Of a DNA stretch of 64,000 bases, positions 26,382 through 36,659 are shown piece after piece (the stretch's first letter is position 1; every line of letters begins with the position of its first letter). The notes below the pieces were generated by a model. It was not told where the DNA came from and ran no database searches. It was given only the letters and a program-made list of their open reading frames with translations. Source of the stretch: Rhytidiadelphus loreus (lineage: Eukaryota > Streptophyta > Bryopsida > Hypnales > Hylocomiaceae); NCBI GenBank assembly GCA_947034895.1, contig OX344762.1, positions 48,153,087-48,217,086 on the forward strand, read 5' to 3'. The position numbers and the translations under genes are program-made.

Positions 26382-27961
26382 GAGCATCTCCAGCGGTTCA
26401 CGCTACAGTGACCCTGCAAAGCCTGTGGCGTAACCGGAAGGAGAACTTCGACCCAACGCTTGCAGCCGGAAGCGTTTTTCAACGCTGGGACCACTAAAAT
26501 TTTGGCTCGACACGGAATGTTGCAAGGGCTCGCACGATTGACTTGGGCCACGCTACTGGCAAACACAATTAATTAGGTGTTGTTTTCGATGGCACCGGGA
26601 GGTGGAGGACGTTTGGGCAGGAGGAGGTATTTTGCATATTATGCACTATATATTGCATTGTTCAAGTCTTTCTAAAAACATTCCACTTATTCCTCAACTC
26701 ACAAAAGCTCTTCCAAACTTCTTTTTGATTTATTTAGATTTGTTTTCCTATTTGTTCTTTTATATAAAAAAAACAAGGTAATAACCTTTTTAAATGAGTT
26801 AAATATACCTATAGGAAACATACATACATCACATACAAAACAACCCATGCATTGAAAACAAAGTGAAAATAATAGAGGCCCTATACATAAGACATCTTTT
26901 AGTATCACAGCCCAAGAATTTTGGGCCTCAAATTTTAATTCTTGGGTCCCAAAATTAAGAATTTATTACTCCAAAGTTTTTCTATTAGAGCCCAAGCATT
27001 ATGAAATTTTTTAATCCAATCCCAAGCAGTTTAGGGCAAACTCAAAAAAATTGAGCCCCAATGTTTTTCTATTTAAGCCCCCAATTTAAGAAAGTTTGGG
27101 CCTAAGGTAAATAAGCTTGGGCCCTAAACTGAAGAAATTTGGGCCCAAATTGGAGAAGTTTCGGCCCCAAACTCTAAAAGTTTGGGTCCAAGTTAGAGAA
27201 GCTTCGGCCCCAAACTCTAAAAGTTTGGATCAAAGTAAAAGTTTGGGCCCAAAATAGAGAAGTTTGGATCTCTAATACATCTAGTTTCTATATAAAGATC
27301 GTAAACTTGCAGTTCAAATCCTTTTTTTTAATCATTAGAAATCTTACTCAAAGCGATTTCTATAATTAGAATTAGACTACTATTATCAAAAATTTATATT
27401 ATTCTAGAAATAAAATTGATATATTTATAAATTAATTTTTATTATTACAAATGAAATTCAAATAAAAAACTATCAATAACTTAGGACATGTTTATTTCTT
27501 TATTACACAACGATCTTTTGAACTATGGATCCTTTGGGTACATTCTTGATACCGTTGGAAAGCTCTTCAAAAGGAGGGGCGCATAGATTTAATTTGGTGG
27601 TTTTTGGACCTACAAAGTGATAGTTATTGATTTTCAAAATTTTCATTGAATTAAAAAATTAGAAAAAATACTTTTATTTTCATTTTAAACCAATCAATTG
27701 CTTGATATTGAATTTGTGAGGGATTTATTGCTCTCATTGCACTCAACTTTTTTTCTTCGTAACTGCCCGCCTCTGTCTATCGCAGTTAATGGACGGCCTG
27801 CACTTACATCTTTTACTTTCCCCGAGACCAGCTCTTCGGGAAGCATGTTCGCGCGCCTAGTTTACAGAGCACCGTTGGCCGGCCAAGAAGGAGAAACGAC
27901 GGTCAATCACGATACATGGTCTGTGGCGCGCCCCTTTTCCCGGTCGCCGCTGGAGATGCTC
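26382..27961. mobile_element. PIF/Harbinger-like non-autonomous element, ~1.58 kb
   Basis: The ends are inverted 15-bp copies of GAGCATCTCCAGCGG (26382-26396 and 27947-27961). They are flanked by TTA on both sides (26379-26381, 27962-27964), the 3-bp target duplication expected of PIF/Harbinger elements. The terminal few hundred bases are GC-rich while the interior is AT-rich. No DDE transposase or Myb-like protein is seen. A minisatellite lies inside at 27091-27272. Confidence 0.75.
27091..27272 (+). repeat. 21-22-bp minisatellite, about 8-9 units
   Basis: Degenerate tandem units with the consensus AGTTTGGGCCCAAANTNGAGA; some units read TTCGGCCCCAAACTCTAAA. Related GGGCCYAAA words extend back to about 26910. 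It sits inside the Harbinger-like element. Confidence 0.75.
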
Positions 27962-27964
27962 TTA

Positions 27965-29141
27965 GGACTATAACTCCTAAACGAGGTTGCCCTTGTTTAT
28001 ATGGTGTCCGGTACAAAGAGGACCTAAAAATACAAGTGGTGTTTGCTATAGCATAGCGTGTCATACGGGACTAATTTTTTTTTGTAGCTTTACAAGAAAG
28101 ACAAGAGAACATGATATGAAATTTGCATAAATTTTCAGTAAGTGGAGAATTGTGAAAGATCTTCTTATATTCAACCTTGCAAGTGTGGTTCATACCTGCA
28201 CTTATCTAGGGGTTAAACCCTCATAGCTAGCCTTGCATATGGCATCCAATTCACCTCAACATTCAATATTCAGTACGGTACTTGGTTTGGTGTATTGAAA
28301 CCCTCACTCAAAGTTTTATCTTTGCAATGAAATTCCGTTTCATTTATGTCAAAATGCCAGTACTAAGTTAGTCCTCTTGCAATCACACAAAACCCAATCC
28401 TTCAACTGAGCTGAGGGATATCTTGCAGTCATCGGCTCATCGCTGAATTGAAGAGTGATTATCATTCCACTGAAGAGCAGGAGTTACAAGTTACAACAAT
28501 CTCCGAGGATGGAAACCAGAAGCAAATCCAATGCCCCTTAATTACTACCCTGGAAGCGAAATAACTGCAACCCATATGATGGAGTGTGGGAGACTTTTCA
28601 TAAGACTGCAAGCAGGGCAGTGACGTACAGTACAGTAAGTTAATGAAACCAACGGCAGGGGGACGAAATGATGAAACCAGAAATTTGAAAGCGTTCCTGT
28701 CAGACATAGAAATGCTGGCAAACCCAGTGTCGTTGCCCAGTGCAAGCTTGCTCCTTCTTGCCTTAGTTTCCCAGTTTGCTCCAGCAAGCTGTTGTTGCGT
28801 TAGTTTCTCCATCGTCAAGCTAGCTCCACAGCGCCATAGCGTTCTGCGTTTCTTGCATTTCACCAGGTATACATTGTTGCTGCTCAAGTGGTTACCTTTG
28901 TTTGCAATAGAATGTGTGTGAGCTTTTACATCAAATCCAGACCTTACGTGAACTCAAGCTACTTTGTACAACGCCAGCTAGAATTCTCCTGTCAATGCCA
29001 ATGTCGGCGGTGGCATGGGAGCTGTAGGCTTGCATTGTTGCTGGGTGGGCTTCCGTGAACTCAAGCTTTGTCTTTGTGTGTGTTTGCGTTTGTGGGAACG
29101 TTTGACAGAAGCAGCTTGCGGCGATCGATAGTTTGGTCAAG
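27965..29141. other. Spacer and probable 5' leader of the DUF1218 gene
   Basis: From about 28400 the composition becomes balanced and overlapping open frames occur on both strands (for example 28462-28887 minus, 28643-28921 plus). None shows a recognisable domain. The last few hundred bases are the likely promoter and 5' UTR of the gene at 29142. Confidence 0.4.
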
Positions 29142-30089
29142 ATGGGGTCTCCTTCTGGCTTGGTGATCGGCATCAGCGCCGTGTTCTACCTCATCGCCTT
29201 TGGTCTTGCTCTCGGGGCGATGGTCAAGAGGAGCAAGGTGATCACGACTTTAAATATTCTCTGTCCTCTGTTCTCTGCTTTCTGTTCTCGATTCTTTAAT
29301 CTCTTTTCTTGGCGCGCGGAACTTCATTTAAACTCAGTAGATTGCGCTGTACGTTTACGATTTCTTCTCTTGATTCTTGGTTATGTCGCGCGATCCCTTT
29401 CTTTGTGACTCCTTCAGTCTTGCTGGAACGACGGTTGTGGACAGGCCTTAAAGATATTTCGATCGACTGTATATGTCGGCATCTGACGGAATGGAGGATT
29501 GGTTTGCTTTCAGGGGGACTTGACGCTAATCGACGAGGACATGGGTACCTTGAAGTGCCAGTACACCACAGACATGGCGACAGGCCTTGCTGCCGGCGCT
29601 TTCCTGTTCCTCGTGGTTGCGCAGGCTTTCGTTATGGGCGTTACAAAATGTCTCTGCTGCGGGAGCAGCGCCAAGCCAGGAGGCGCTCGAGCTGTCGCTT
29701 TCGTACTATTCATCCTCTCATGGTAATCAAACGAGCTCTAAACTGTATCTACTTGTGTTTTTTGTCCCGAGTGTTCTCTCGAGCTTTCGATCAATTGCTA
29801 ACGGACGTTTCGATGAGCGTGGTGCAGGATATGTTTCATTGTAGCCTCGGCAGCGCTCATCGCAGGTGCAAGCGAGAACAAAATCCAGACCAAGGGCTTG
29901 TTCTCGACGTCAGGACCAGATGTGACGTGCAAGCAAGTTCAGAAGAGTTTGTTTGCAGCAGCCGCGGCTTTCACCTTCATCACGGCGCTGACAGCTGAGA
30001 TTTACTACATTTTAATCTCGATGGCGCGAGACGGAGGCTCGGCGTGGCCGTCGTATAACAACAACAATGGCCCAAGTGCGTACACTTGA
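29142..30089 (+). CDS. DUF1218 four-helix membrane protein, 3 exons
   Basis: Plant-specific DUF1218 family; some members (modifying wall lignin 1 and 2) affect lignin in vascular plants, so a cell-surface or secretory role is plausible but unproven here. Proposed exons are 29142-29237, 29514-29722 and 29828-30089, in frame, giving 188 residues, typical for the family. Four hydrophobic segments are visible: about 7-26 (N-terminal), 55-75 (GLAAGAFLFLVVAQAFVMG), 90-115 (across the exon 2/3 join) and 145-165 (SLFAAAAAFTFITALTAEIYY). Conserved cysteines occur in CQYTTD, TKCLCCG and DVTCKQV. The tail is hydrophilic and ends PSYNNNNGPSAYT. The start is the first ATG and directly precedes the first helix. 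Confidence 0.85.
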
Positions 30090-30131
30090 AAGCCCAATAT
30101 CGATTTCTATCGTTTTGGGCAAGCCAGGGCT

Positions 30132-30298
30132 ACTTAGGTCTTACTCTTGCCAAGTTACATGGAAGTGTATCTCATGCCTCCATCAAGCAGCTAAACCGCA
30201 GTCATTCTGCAGTTTTAGGCCAGCGCAACTTAGATCTTACATGGAAGTGTACCTTACACCTCCATCAAGCAACTGGACTTCATTCATTCTACTGTCTT
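30132..30298 (+). repeat. Tandem duplication in the 3' flank of the DUF1218 gene
   Basis: Two units about 96 bp apart (starting 30132 and 30228) share ACTTAGRTCT, then TTACATGGAAGTGTA and CCTCCATCAAGCA. Unit 2 has lost about 15 bp. It lies some 40 bp past the stop codon, probably within the 3' UTR. Confidence 0.8.
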
Positions 30299-30767
30299 GA
30301 TTCATTTTGATGCTCTCATCAATCAAAGGAAACCGGAAACATTGGACATTTTCAATTCCTCTCTCATTTGATGAATGTAGCTGAACCGACATTGTCCTCT
30401 TGCATTTGATGCATGTAAGTCTGAGTGCGGTTAGACAACATGTCTCCGGCCAAAGTTATCTTCGCTGTTTGGCAGAAATCCATGTACTGTCATCTTGCTA
30501 CGATTCGCTGACAACAGATCAACACCTGCTCACGGAAGTTAAATTTTCAGGATTTCACAGTTTCAGAGTTTCACGCACACGTTTGTATTTTCGAAATTTG
30601 AATTTTTCTAAAATTTAAACGTAATACCGGATATCCTGACGCAGCTTGATTTTGTGCTCAGTGCGCCTCTTCGGAAGAGTTGCGTCCGTCGAGGATACCA
30701 GATCGCCATGCCTGTATAAGGGTGCCAACGCTAGAGAACCCTGCCTCAGTTCTCTCTCTGAATTCCG

Positions 30768-30979
30768 CACAGGCTTGCACAGAATAGGACTTTTAGCATT
30801 TAGGGTTTCGAGCACGTTCAAAACCGAGCGTGGAGAGCTTAGAATCTCTCAGCGGCAGAATTTCTGTCGTCTGACTTGCTCCCCTTCCACAGGCTTGCAC
30901 AAAATAAGACTACCACCGTCTACGGTTTTGATCGTGGAGAGCTTAGAATCTCTCGTTGGTTGAATTTCTGTCCTCCATT
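30768..30979 (+). repeat. Tandem duplication in the leader of the 226-aa gene
   Basis: Two units 120 bp apart (30768 and 30888) share CACAGGCTTGCAC at the start, then CGTGGAGAGCTTAGAATCTC and GAATTTCTGTC. Unit 1 also holds a TTTAGGGTTT telo-box-like motif. They lie 110-320 bp upstream of the start codon, probably in the promoter or 5' UTR. Confidence 0.8.
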
Positions 30980-31091
30980 TGTAGATTGCAGGTTTTTAGA
31001 TTCGTGTGCGACTAACAACAATCCTTTCTCCACCGCAACACAATTCGAGCTTCCCCAGGTAAGCTCCATTCAGGCCTAACAATCTGCTGAG

Positions 31092-31772
31092 ATGTCGAAC
31101 CGCGAAGACGCCTTTCACCCCTTCACAGAAAAGCTCTACAAATCTCGCGACCCCCCCTACCAAGACCCCACCAAACCCCGTGCCGCCGACTTCTATGACT
31201 CCGAGGTCTCCATTAACTGGAAATCTTGCGACCAACCTCAACCCGACGACAGCGAGACTTTCGCCCAGAACCCCAAGTGGCTGAAAGACCACGACCATCG
31301 CGACTACCGCCACCGCCGCATCGAGCAGATCCTCCAGCACGTCTGTCTCCGCCACAAGGACGAGCCTTTCGACATTTACATCGAGAGAGCTTACTGCGAT
31401 GCGCATGTGGCTCTCAAAGCACATGGCAAGGGAGAGTACGGAGATGATTATCCCACATTGCTCGATCGATGGGTGTTTCGGTTCGTGAAAGGGTTTAAAC
31501 TTCTGTCGAGATTGAATGGGAAGAAGTGGGATCCGAATGATGAGAAGATGCTCACGAAGCTCGTGAGGGAGGAGTGCGAGATTCTGAGCAAGCAAGATGA
31601 GGTGTTCGTGGATCCGTATGAGAAAGTGAGGAAGGTGAAGAGAGCGTGGGAGCCTGTGAAAGATGACAACTATCCTCCTGGAGGTGGGCCGGGAATGTGG
31701 AACCCTCCTGGACCGTCCCAAACGGATTTGAACCCTGCGTTGCATCGGATGTTCCATGACAGATATCAATGA
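31092..31772 (+). CDS. Conserved-looking hydrophilic 226-aa protein of unknown function
   Basis: I do not recognise this protein. The single open frame of 226 codons is GC-rich in its first third, unlike the AT-rich surroundings, and reads as a genuine protein. It has no signal peptide or membrane segment and is rich in charged residues, Tyr and Pro. Notable stretches are YKSRDPPYQDPTKPRAADFY near 16-35, a His/Arg/Asp-rich run DHDHRDYRHRRIEQ near 66-79, CLRHKDEPFDIYIERAYCDA near 85-104, and a Gly/Pro-rich tail PGGGPGMWNPPGPSQ. The two cysteines around 85 and 102 recall paired-cysteine subunits of mitochondrial complexes, but this is only an impression. The start is the first ATG after a possible 5'-UTR acceptor (CTCCATTCAG at 31064-31073). 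Confidence 0.7.
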   Translation: MSNREDAFHPFTEKLYKSRDPPYQDPTKPRAADFYDSEVSINWKSCDQPQPDDSETFAQNPKWLKDHDHRDYRHRRIEQILQHVCLRHKDEPFDIYIERAYCDAHVALKAHGKGEYGDDYPTLLDRWVFRFVKGFKLLSRLNGKKWDPNDEKMLTKLVREECEILSKQDEVFVDPYEKVRKVKRAWEPVKDDNYPPGGGPGMWNPPGPSQTDLNPALHRMFHDRYQ

Positions 31773-32559
31773 ACCCATGCGTTGCAAACCAGATAAAAAC
31801 ATTCCTTGCTCCCTCCCTTGTGATTGCTTTGCTGTTTTGGTAAATCCTTTTAAGGTAGGTCGAGATTGAAGTTCTGGAAGAGGTGTGCACGTGTTTCTTT
31901 GCATCCCAATGTTTCTAACTCCTGGATGGCGCCCAAAGTTCATGGTTTGCAGGTGAATTCTGGACAGATGAGGCCGTCGTGAGAGCGCAAGATCGTGCCT
32001 TTGATTGCAAAGAGTTCAGATGGATTGTAGCGAAGACTCCTCTTTGGATGCAGACATGTATGGAACTAGCCGAGATTGATTAGAGTAAACTTACTCTTGC
32101 TTTTCCAGAGATTTGTAGACCTAGTTTTGCCAATTCAAGGCTCTCACACTTGTATGAGACATTGCTATTTATATTAGGACTTCGAATTTTAGAAATGTTT
32201 CCTGATTATCCAATTCTTGGCCTCACTACCGGGAATATTAGCGTGCTTGTGTTTTGGCGATCTTACAGATAAAGAGTGAGTTGATGTTTTTCCGTTGATT
32301 TGGTCAGTTTAGTCAATTCGGACGTGTTTATCATCCACAATGATGTTCTTCATTGCTCTGTATAATATATGCATGTTTTAAAAAAAATTGGAATTTTCTT
32401 TACCACATTTTGTAATTGATATGAATTTCTTTAGAATTTCTTGAAAAAATTATAGAAAATTCAAATTCTCACCCAAATTTATGAAAAAATTAAGATTTAT
32501 AGCTCACACATGCTTCCATCTACCAAAAAAGGAAAATATGAGGCTGAAAGTTTAACCTC
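31773..32559. other. 3' flank and AT-rich spacer
   Basis: The first part is the probable 3' UTR of the 226-aa gene. From about 32340 the sequence is AT-rich without a gene. Confidence 0.45.
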
Positions 32560-32813
32560 TAAATGTCTAGAGTCTTCTTTAGAATTGACAATTTGGAAAA
32601 AATCATTATAAAGTACCATTTGGAAGAATATCATGGAATTGATTTATGAAATAAAAGTTTTAGATTATGAGTTTTAGATTCCATTTGTGCAGTTAGATTC
32701 ACCAATGCTATCACCAATAATTTTTTTTATAAATTTTGAAAGGGAAATTTTAAGATTCCTTCTAAATTCTATTACAAATAGAATATAATCATTTTTTGAG
32801 TAAAACTTATTGG

Positions 32814-33397
32814 TCCGGGGAGGACACTCCCCACGTTTTAGCAACCTACATGTGGAGGAAAAAGTAATACAAGTAATACATCGATAAATTTAATTTTTTT
32901 TTCAAAAAAAAATTATGGATAGATTTTACTACTTTAGAAGTTTATGTTTTGAATTATTGGTATTTTTTTTATACTAATAGTAATTAGTTATAAATTTTTT
33001 AAGAAAAAAGATACACTGTAAAGCTGAAAATAACTTTCACACCTCTATATTATATAAGAAAAAAAAAATTGAAAAATGAAAAAAAAATTCTATAGAATAG
33101 CTTTCTATTGAAAGTTTATTTTGGTCGAATATTGATGCAATAGTCATCTTCATGTGAGCTCTATAAATATTTTAGTTGGAGAACATGCCATTTTAGTTCA
33201 TTTTTCAACCCTTTCTAGACAATATATCTTATGTTATTTGGAATTGAAATTTTTGTCAATAGAAACCTTTAGTCATTGATAAAGAAAGCTGAAAACTTTA
33301 GGATGAAATTATAGTTTATTCAAAAGTAAATAGGGGGTCCAAAAATCACTCCGCCACACGTGGATACCCCAAATGTAGTGAAAGTGTCCTCCCCTAG
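32814..33397. mobile_element. 584-bp MITE with 8-bp target duplication (hAT-like)
   Basis: The ends carry inverted GGGGAGGACACT / AGTGTCCTCCCC (32817-32828, 33383-33394). The flanks CTTATTGG (32806-32813) and CTTATTAG (33398-33405) form an 8-bp target duplication with one mismatch, and the uninterrupted repeat copy has CTTGTTGG once (complement of 373-380). An 8-bp duplication and short G-rich ends fit the hAT superfamily. The interior is AT-rich with no open frame, so it is non-autonomous. Confidence 0.85.
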
Positions 33398-33614
33398 CTT
33401 ATTAGAATGGATTTGAAATGAGGTTCTCTTCACACAGGTGATTTTTTGAAATTTTGTGTTCTTTCAATCTATGACTTCAATTTTACAAATCCAGTTTTGA
33501 ACTAGAGTCAATGTAATTCTGAGTGTAATTTGGGCTTGGTCAACCACTTGACATACTTCTACATTTAGAATTTTAGAATTTTTTTTACTCTAGTAACACC
33601 AAATCCAACCATTA

Positions 33615-33685
33615 AGGTAATCCACCCCATTCTAAACCAAAATGGGAGTAAGCCCAATGCGGATTAAATTATATTAGTGGTATAC
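33615..33685. mobile_element. 71-bp single-arm insertion of the foldback family
   Basis: Resembles one arm of the 8151-8309 element, from AGGTAATCCACC to the inner TAGTGGTATAC, but lacks the second arm. It is flanked by ATTA on both sides (33611-33614, 33686-33689), while repeat copy a has this only once (complement of 176-179). This shows a real insertion with a 3-4-bp target duplication. Confidence 0.75.
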
Positions 33686-33795
33686 ATTAGATAGGACAAC
33701 AATTTGATAAAATATCTTCACAAATGAATATGACTTTCATTCAAGCAATAGTGAGGATGAAACTTGAGTTTCAATCTGTTAGTCATCTAGAAATT

Positions 33796-34620
33796 GGACG
33801 TTGAATAAAATGGATGAGCCATAGTTGATAGGGAATTCCATTTTTTCATTCATCCATTTTTGTGACAATTTGCAGGTGGGTTCTACATTTGCTTGTGATG
33901 ATGGCTTCAATTCATGTCTTATATAACAGTATTGAAGTAGTTAGTAACTGCATTAGGAACATCCAATTTTTCAGTGAGAATTCATTGCGAGAATTGACTT
34001 TTTAGGCCTTTCATGTTAGAAAAGACTTTGACTGCTTTAGGTGAGACAAATGAGCATGATGAATTTAGATTTTGTTGGTTTTAAGGTAGTCTACATACTC
34101 TTATAGGCAAAGATGCATTGAACACTTCAAAAATTCATAGCAAATTCATACTTTGTCAAAAAAACATAATTTCTAATGTTCTCACTGTTTCTCACATTTG
34201 TACTACTGTGGAAAATAAATTGAAAAATTTCAGTAATTACGTGATGTCAAACTCCTTATTCTGATTACAGTAGATTTTGAATTTAAAAAAAAAAATATCA
34301 TTAAGAAGTAATTTTAGAATTTTAGAAAAAAAATTAAAAAAAAATTAAATAATAATAATAATAGTAATGTCATTTCTATTCTTAAAACAATTGTCAAGTA
34401 CAAGTAGGTATGAAATAGAAGGAAAATAAAATTGTTATTAGCTCTGAGATGGAATTAAAATATGTATATTGATCTAAATGAGATTGTTCTCACAAAATCT
34501 AAGTTAATTTTGTGGAATTTAAAAAAAATAAAAATGAAATTAAGCTCAAAAATGAATCTTATACATTATATTTTCAAGAAGATGCTTTGATTGCCTGCCA
34601 ATTAAGATATTATATAAGTT
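33796..34620. other. AT-rich spacer, no gene seen
   Basis: Low-complexity AT-rich sequence with poly-A and AAT microsatellite-like runs around 34287-34365. No gene or transposon recognised. Confidence 0.5.
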
Positions 34621-34770
34621 TCACATCACAAATCCAAATGGGATGAACACTACAAGAAACTGGGGGTAAAAATGATTGCAAAGAATGACTTCATAGAAGT
34701 CATTTTGGACAACAATGACTGAAAAATGACTTTGGGCCCTAGAGTCACATCACAAATCCAAATGGGATGA
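34621..34770 (+). mobile_element. CACTA-type end between two 26-bp direct repeats
   Basis: CACTACAAGAAAC at 34648-34660 is the canonical terminal sequence of plant CACTA transposons, followed by the usual run of ATGACTT / AAGTCAT words. No matching opposite end is present. The block lies between exact 26-bp direct repeats beginning TCACATCACAAATCC (34621-34646 and 34745-34770). It is a truncated or rearranged remnant. Confidence 0.6.
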
Positions 34771-36659
34771 TCAAATGAAAACTTTCCATATTGAAAAAAG
34801 TACAAATGATGAGAAATAACATTAAAAAAAACTATTTCAAATTTTTATAGATTTCTTTTGCTACACACTAAGCATAGGGGAGTCACTTAGTACACATATT
34901 AAATTTTTTTTTTTTGAAATACAAGGACAAAATCCATTGATAAGGATTAAATACAAAGAACAAGAGGTGCAAACCCTCAAAGGAAATTTTCATAGTGCAC
35001 ATATTGAAAACCACATGAGATCTAAAATAGGATATTATAGATTTATTGTACCTAAAATTAAAAAAGCATTATATTTAATATAGGGTGTGTACAATTACAT
35101 GTGGGGTATTATAACTAATATAGGATTATATTTAATACCATATATTAAATTTCATGTAGAAAGAATATAGGGGGGCAATAATATGTGGAAAAAAATAATT
35201 TTGTAGAGTGGGTACTCAATGTCCTCAAAGAAGCAGTGGACGGAAAATGATACATTGTTTGGATGAAGAGCTCTACTTGCCTCAAGAGTTATTTGTAAAG
35301 TCCTTTGAAGTCACTTAGAATTTGAAGAATCTATCATGAATTTTGCTTTAATATACTTTTATTGCACTCATTGTATATTATAATATATTGTAGATGATTA
35401 CCAGCAAGTTGTTTGCTACAACTAGAGTGCATTGTTTATAGTTTGTTAATGTATTTTTTTGGCCATAGTATATTTTTCCAAACATATTGTACTTTAGTTT
35501 TTAGTAACCATAAAAAAATTGCTTTGAAAGAGAAGGGACAGAAGAAGAAAAAAGAAAGGATAAAAAAATAGTAATAGGAAAAAAATCCTACAACAACTAT
35601 TAGTTCTATTTTTTAAAACTAATATAGGAGCCAAAAAATTGGACTCAAAAGTTTATTATAAATAATATAGGGTGCTATAATAAATGGAAATTTAGAATTA
35701 TTTTTAACAGTAGGGTATATTAAATTATAAAATATTAGGTAAATAGCCCCTCATTAAATATCTCCCAATCTCATGTATATTCTAAATCTCTAAGCTAGTG
35801 ACCTCCCTGAGACACTAGGTAAAATTTGGGTTAATTGTGGTATAACTTTTGCTTCGATGCACTGATTGAAATGAAAATCATATTCCACCAAAGCTAATAA
35901 GTTTTTTTTATCTAACAAAAAAATTTCAAACAATCACACCAAAAATTGAGCTCATAGAAACTTGCCCAAAATATTTTGAGATGAATGATGACCTTCTATG
36001 CTCAGTGAAAGACAAAAGAGTTGAAAAATGCTCATCTACAATTTCACAACATTTTGGGTGGAGCTTGCGATGGACAGTGGTCACTGTTTGTGAAAAAAAC
36101 AAAAATGGGCACACTTGTCTTCTCCTTCAACTCATTGCATCTGTCCTTTTTGAGGTGGGCAACAATCGCATTGGTTGGCTGACTTCATAATCCATGCCCA
36201 AACTGAACCCCAAGAAATGAAAGAGTTGTAAACTACACTACACCACTCAAATTTAAAAAAATTCCAAAAGGTGGAGTTTAACTCGGAATTTGACGAAACT
36301 ACCACCACTAGATTCATGATGATTGGAGTCTATTTCCTGAAAATAACTTTTATTGGAAAAAAAAATCAAAATTTGAGAACATGCATCTGAAAAAGAAGAG
36401 CACCGACCAAAAAAATGATCACTTAGATCAGTAGGGGTTAACTTACATTGGACGTGAGCTGTAGGTTTGGTCGCTTTTAGTTCGGCAACAAGGATAAAAG
36501 CTACTCCTAAAACACAGTTCCTCCCTACTCCCGTATGATAGGAGTTTGACGTCATGAAACCAGTGGAAACAGACAGTGCCACTTGTAAGCCTTCACAACA
36601 CTGGCGCAATTCTGGAGGAGTTTCACACTGAGTGGCGATTAAAAAACCAAAAGAAACTC
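34771..36659. other. AT-rich spacer, no gene seen
   Basis: A poly-T run at about 34899-34915 is followed by an A-rich segment and could be the reversed 3' tail of a LINE or SINE, but no retroelement body is recognisable. The 145-codon minus-strand frame at 36253-36690 has no domain and is not called. Confidence 0.4.

Larger units (their letters stand above)
32560..33795 (-). repeat. Dispersed repeat R1, copy b (inverted, interrupted twice)
   Basis: Inverted relative to copy a at 66-635. The homology is continuous on both sides of two extra blocks, 32814-33397 and 33615-33685, which copy a lacks. The two blocks are therefore insertions rather than deletions in the other copy. Confidence 0.75.

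Noticed and set aside
27310..27335. tRNA-like B-box (AGTTCAAATCC) followed by a T run
   Set aside because: No A box, acceptor pairing or anticodon stem can be formed upstream; probably chance within the Harbinger-like element.
28462..28887. 141-codon minus-strand frame upstream of the DUF1218 gene
   Set aside because: Competing frames exist on both strands over the same bases and none has a recognisable domain.
34899..34975. Poly-T then A-rich tract suggesting a reversed LINE/SINE tail
   Set aside because: No retroelement body or target duplication could be found.
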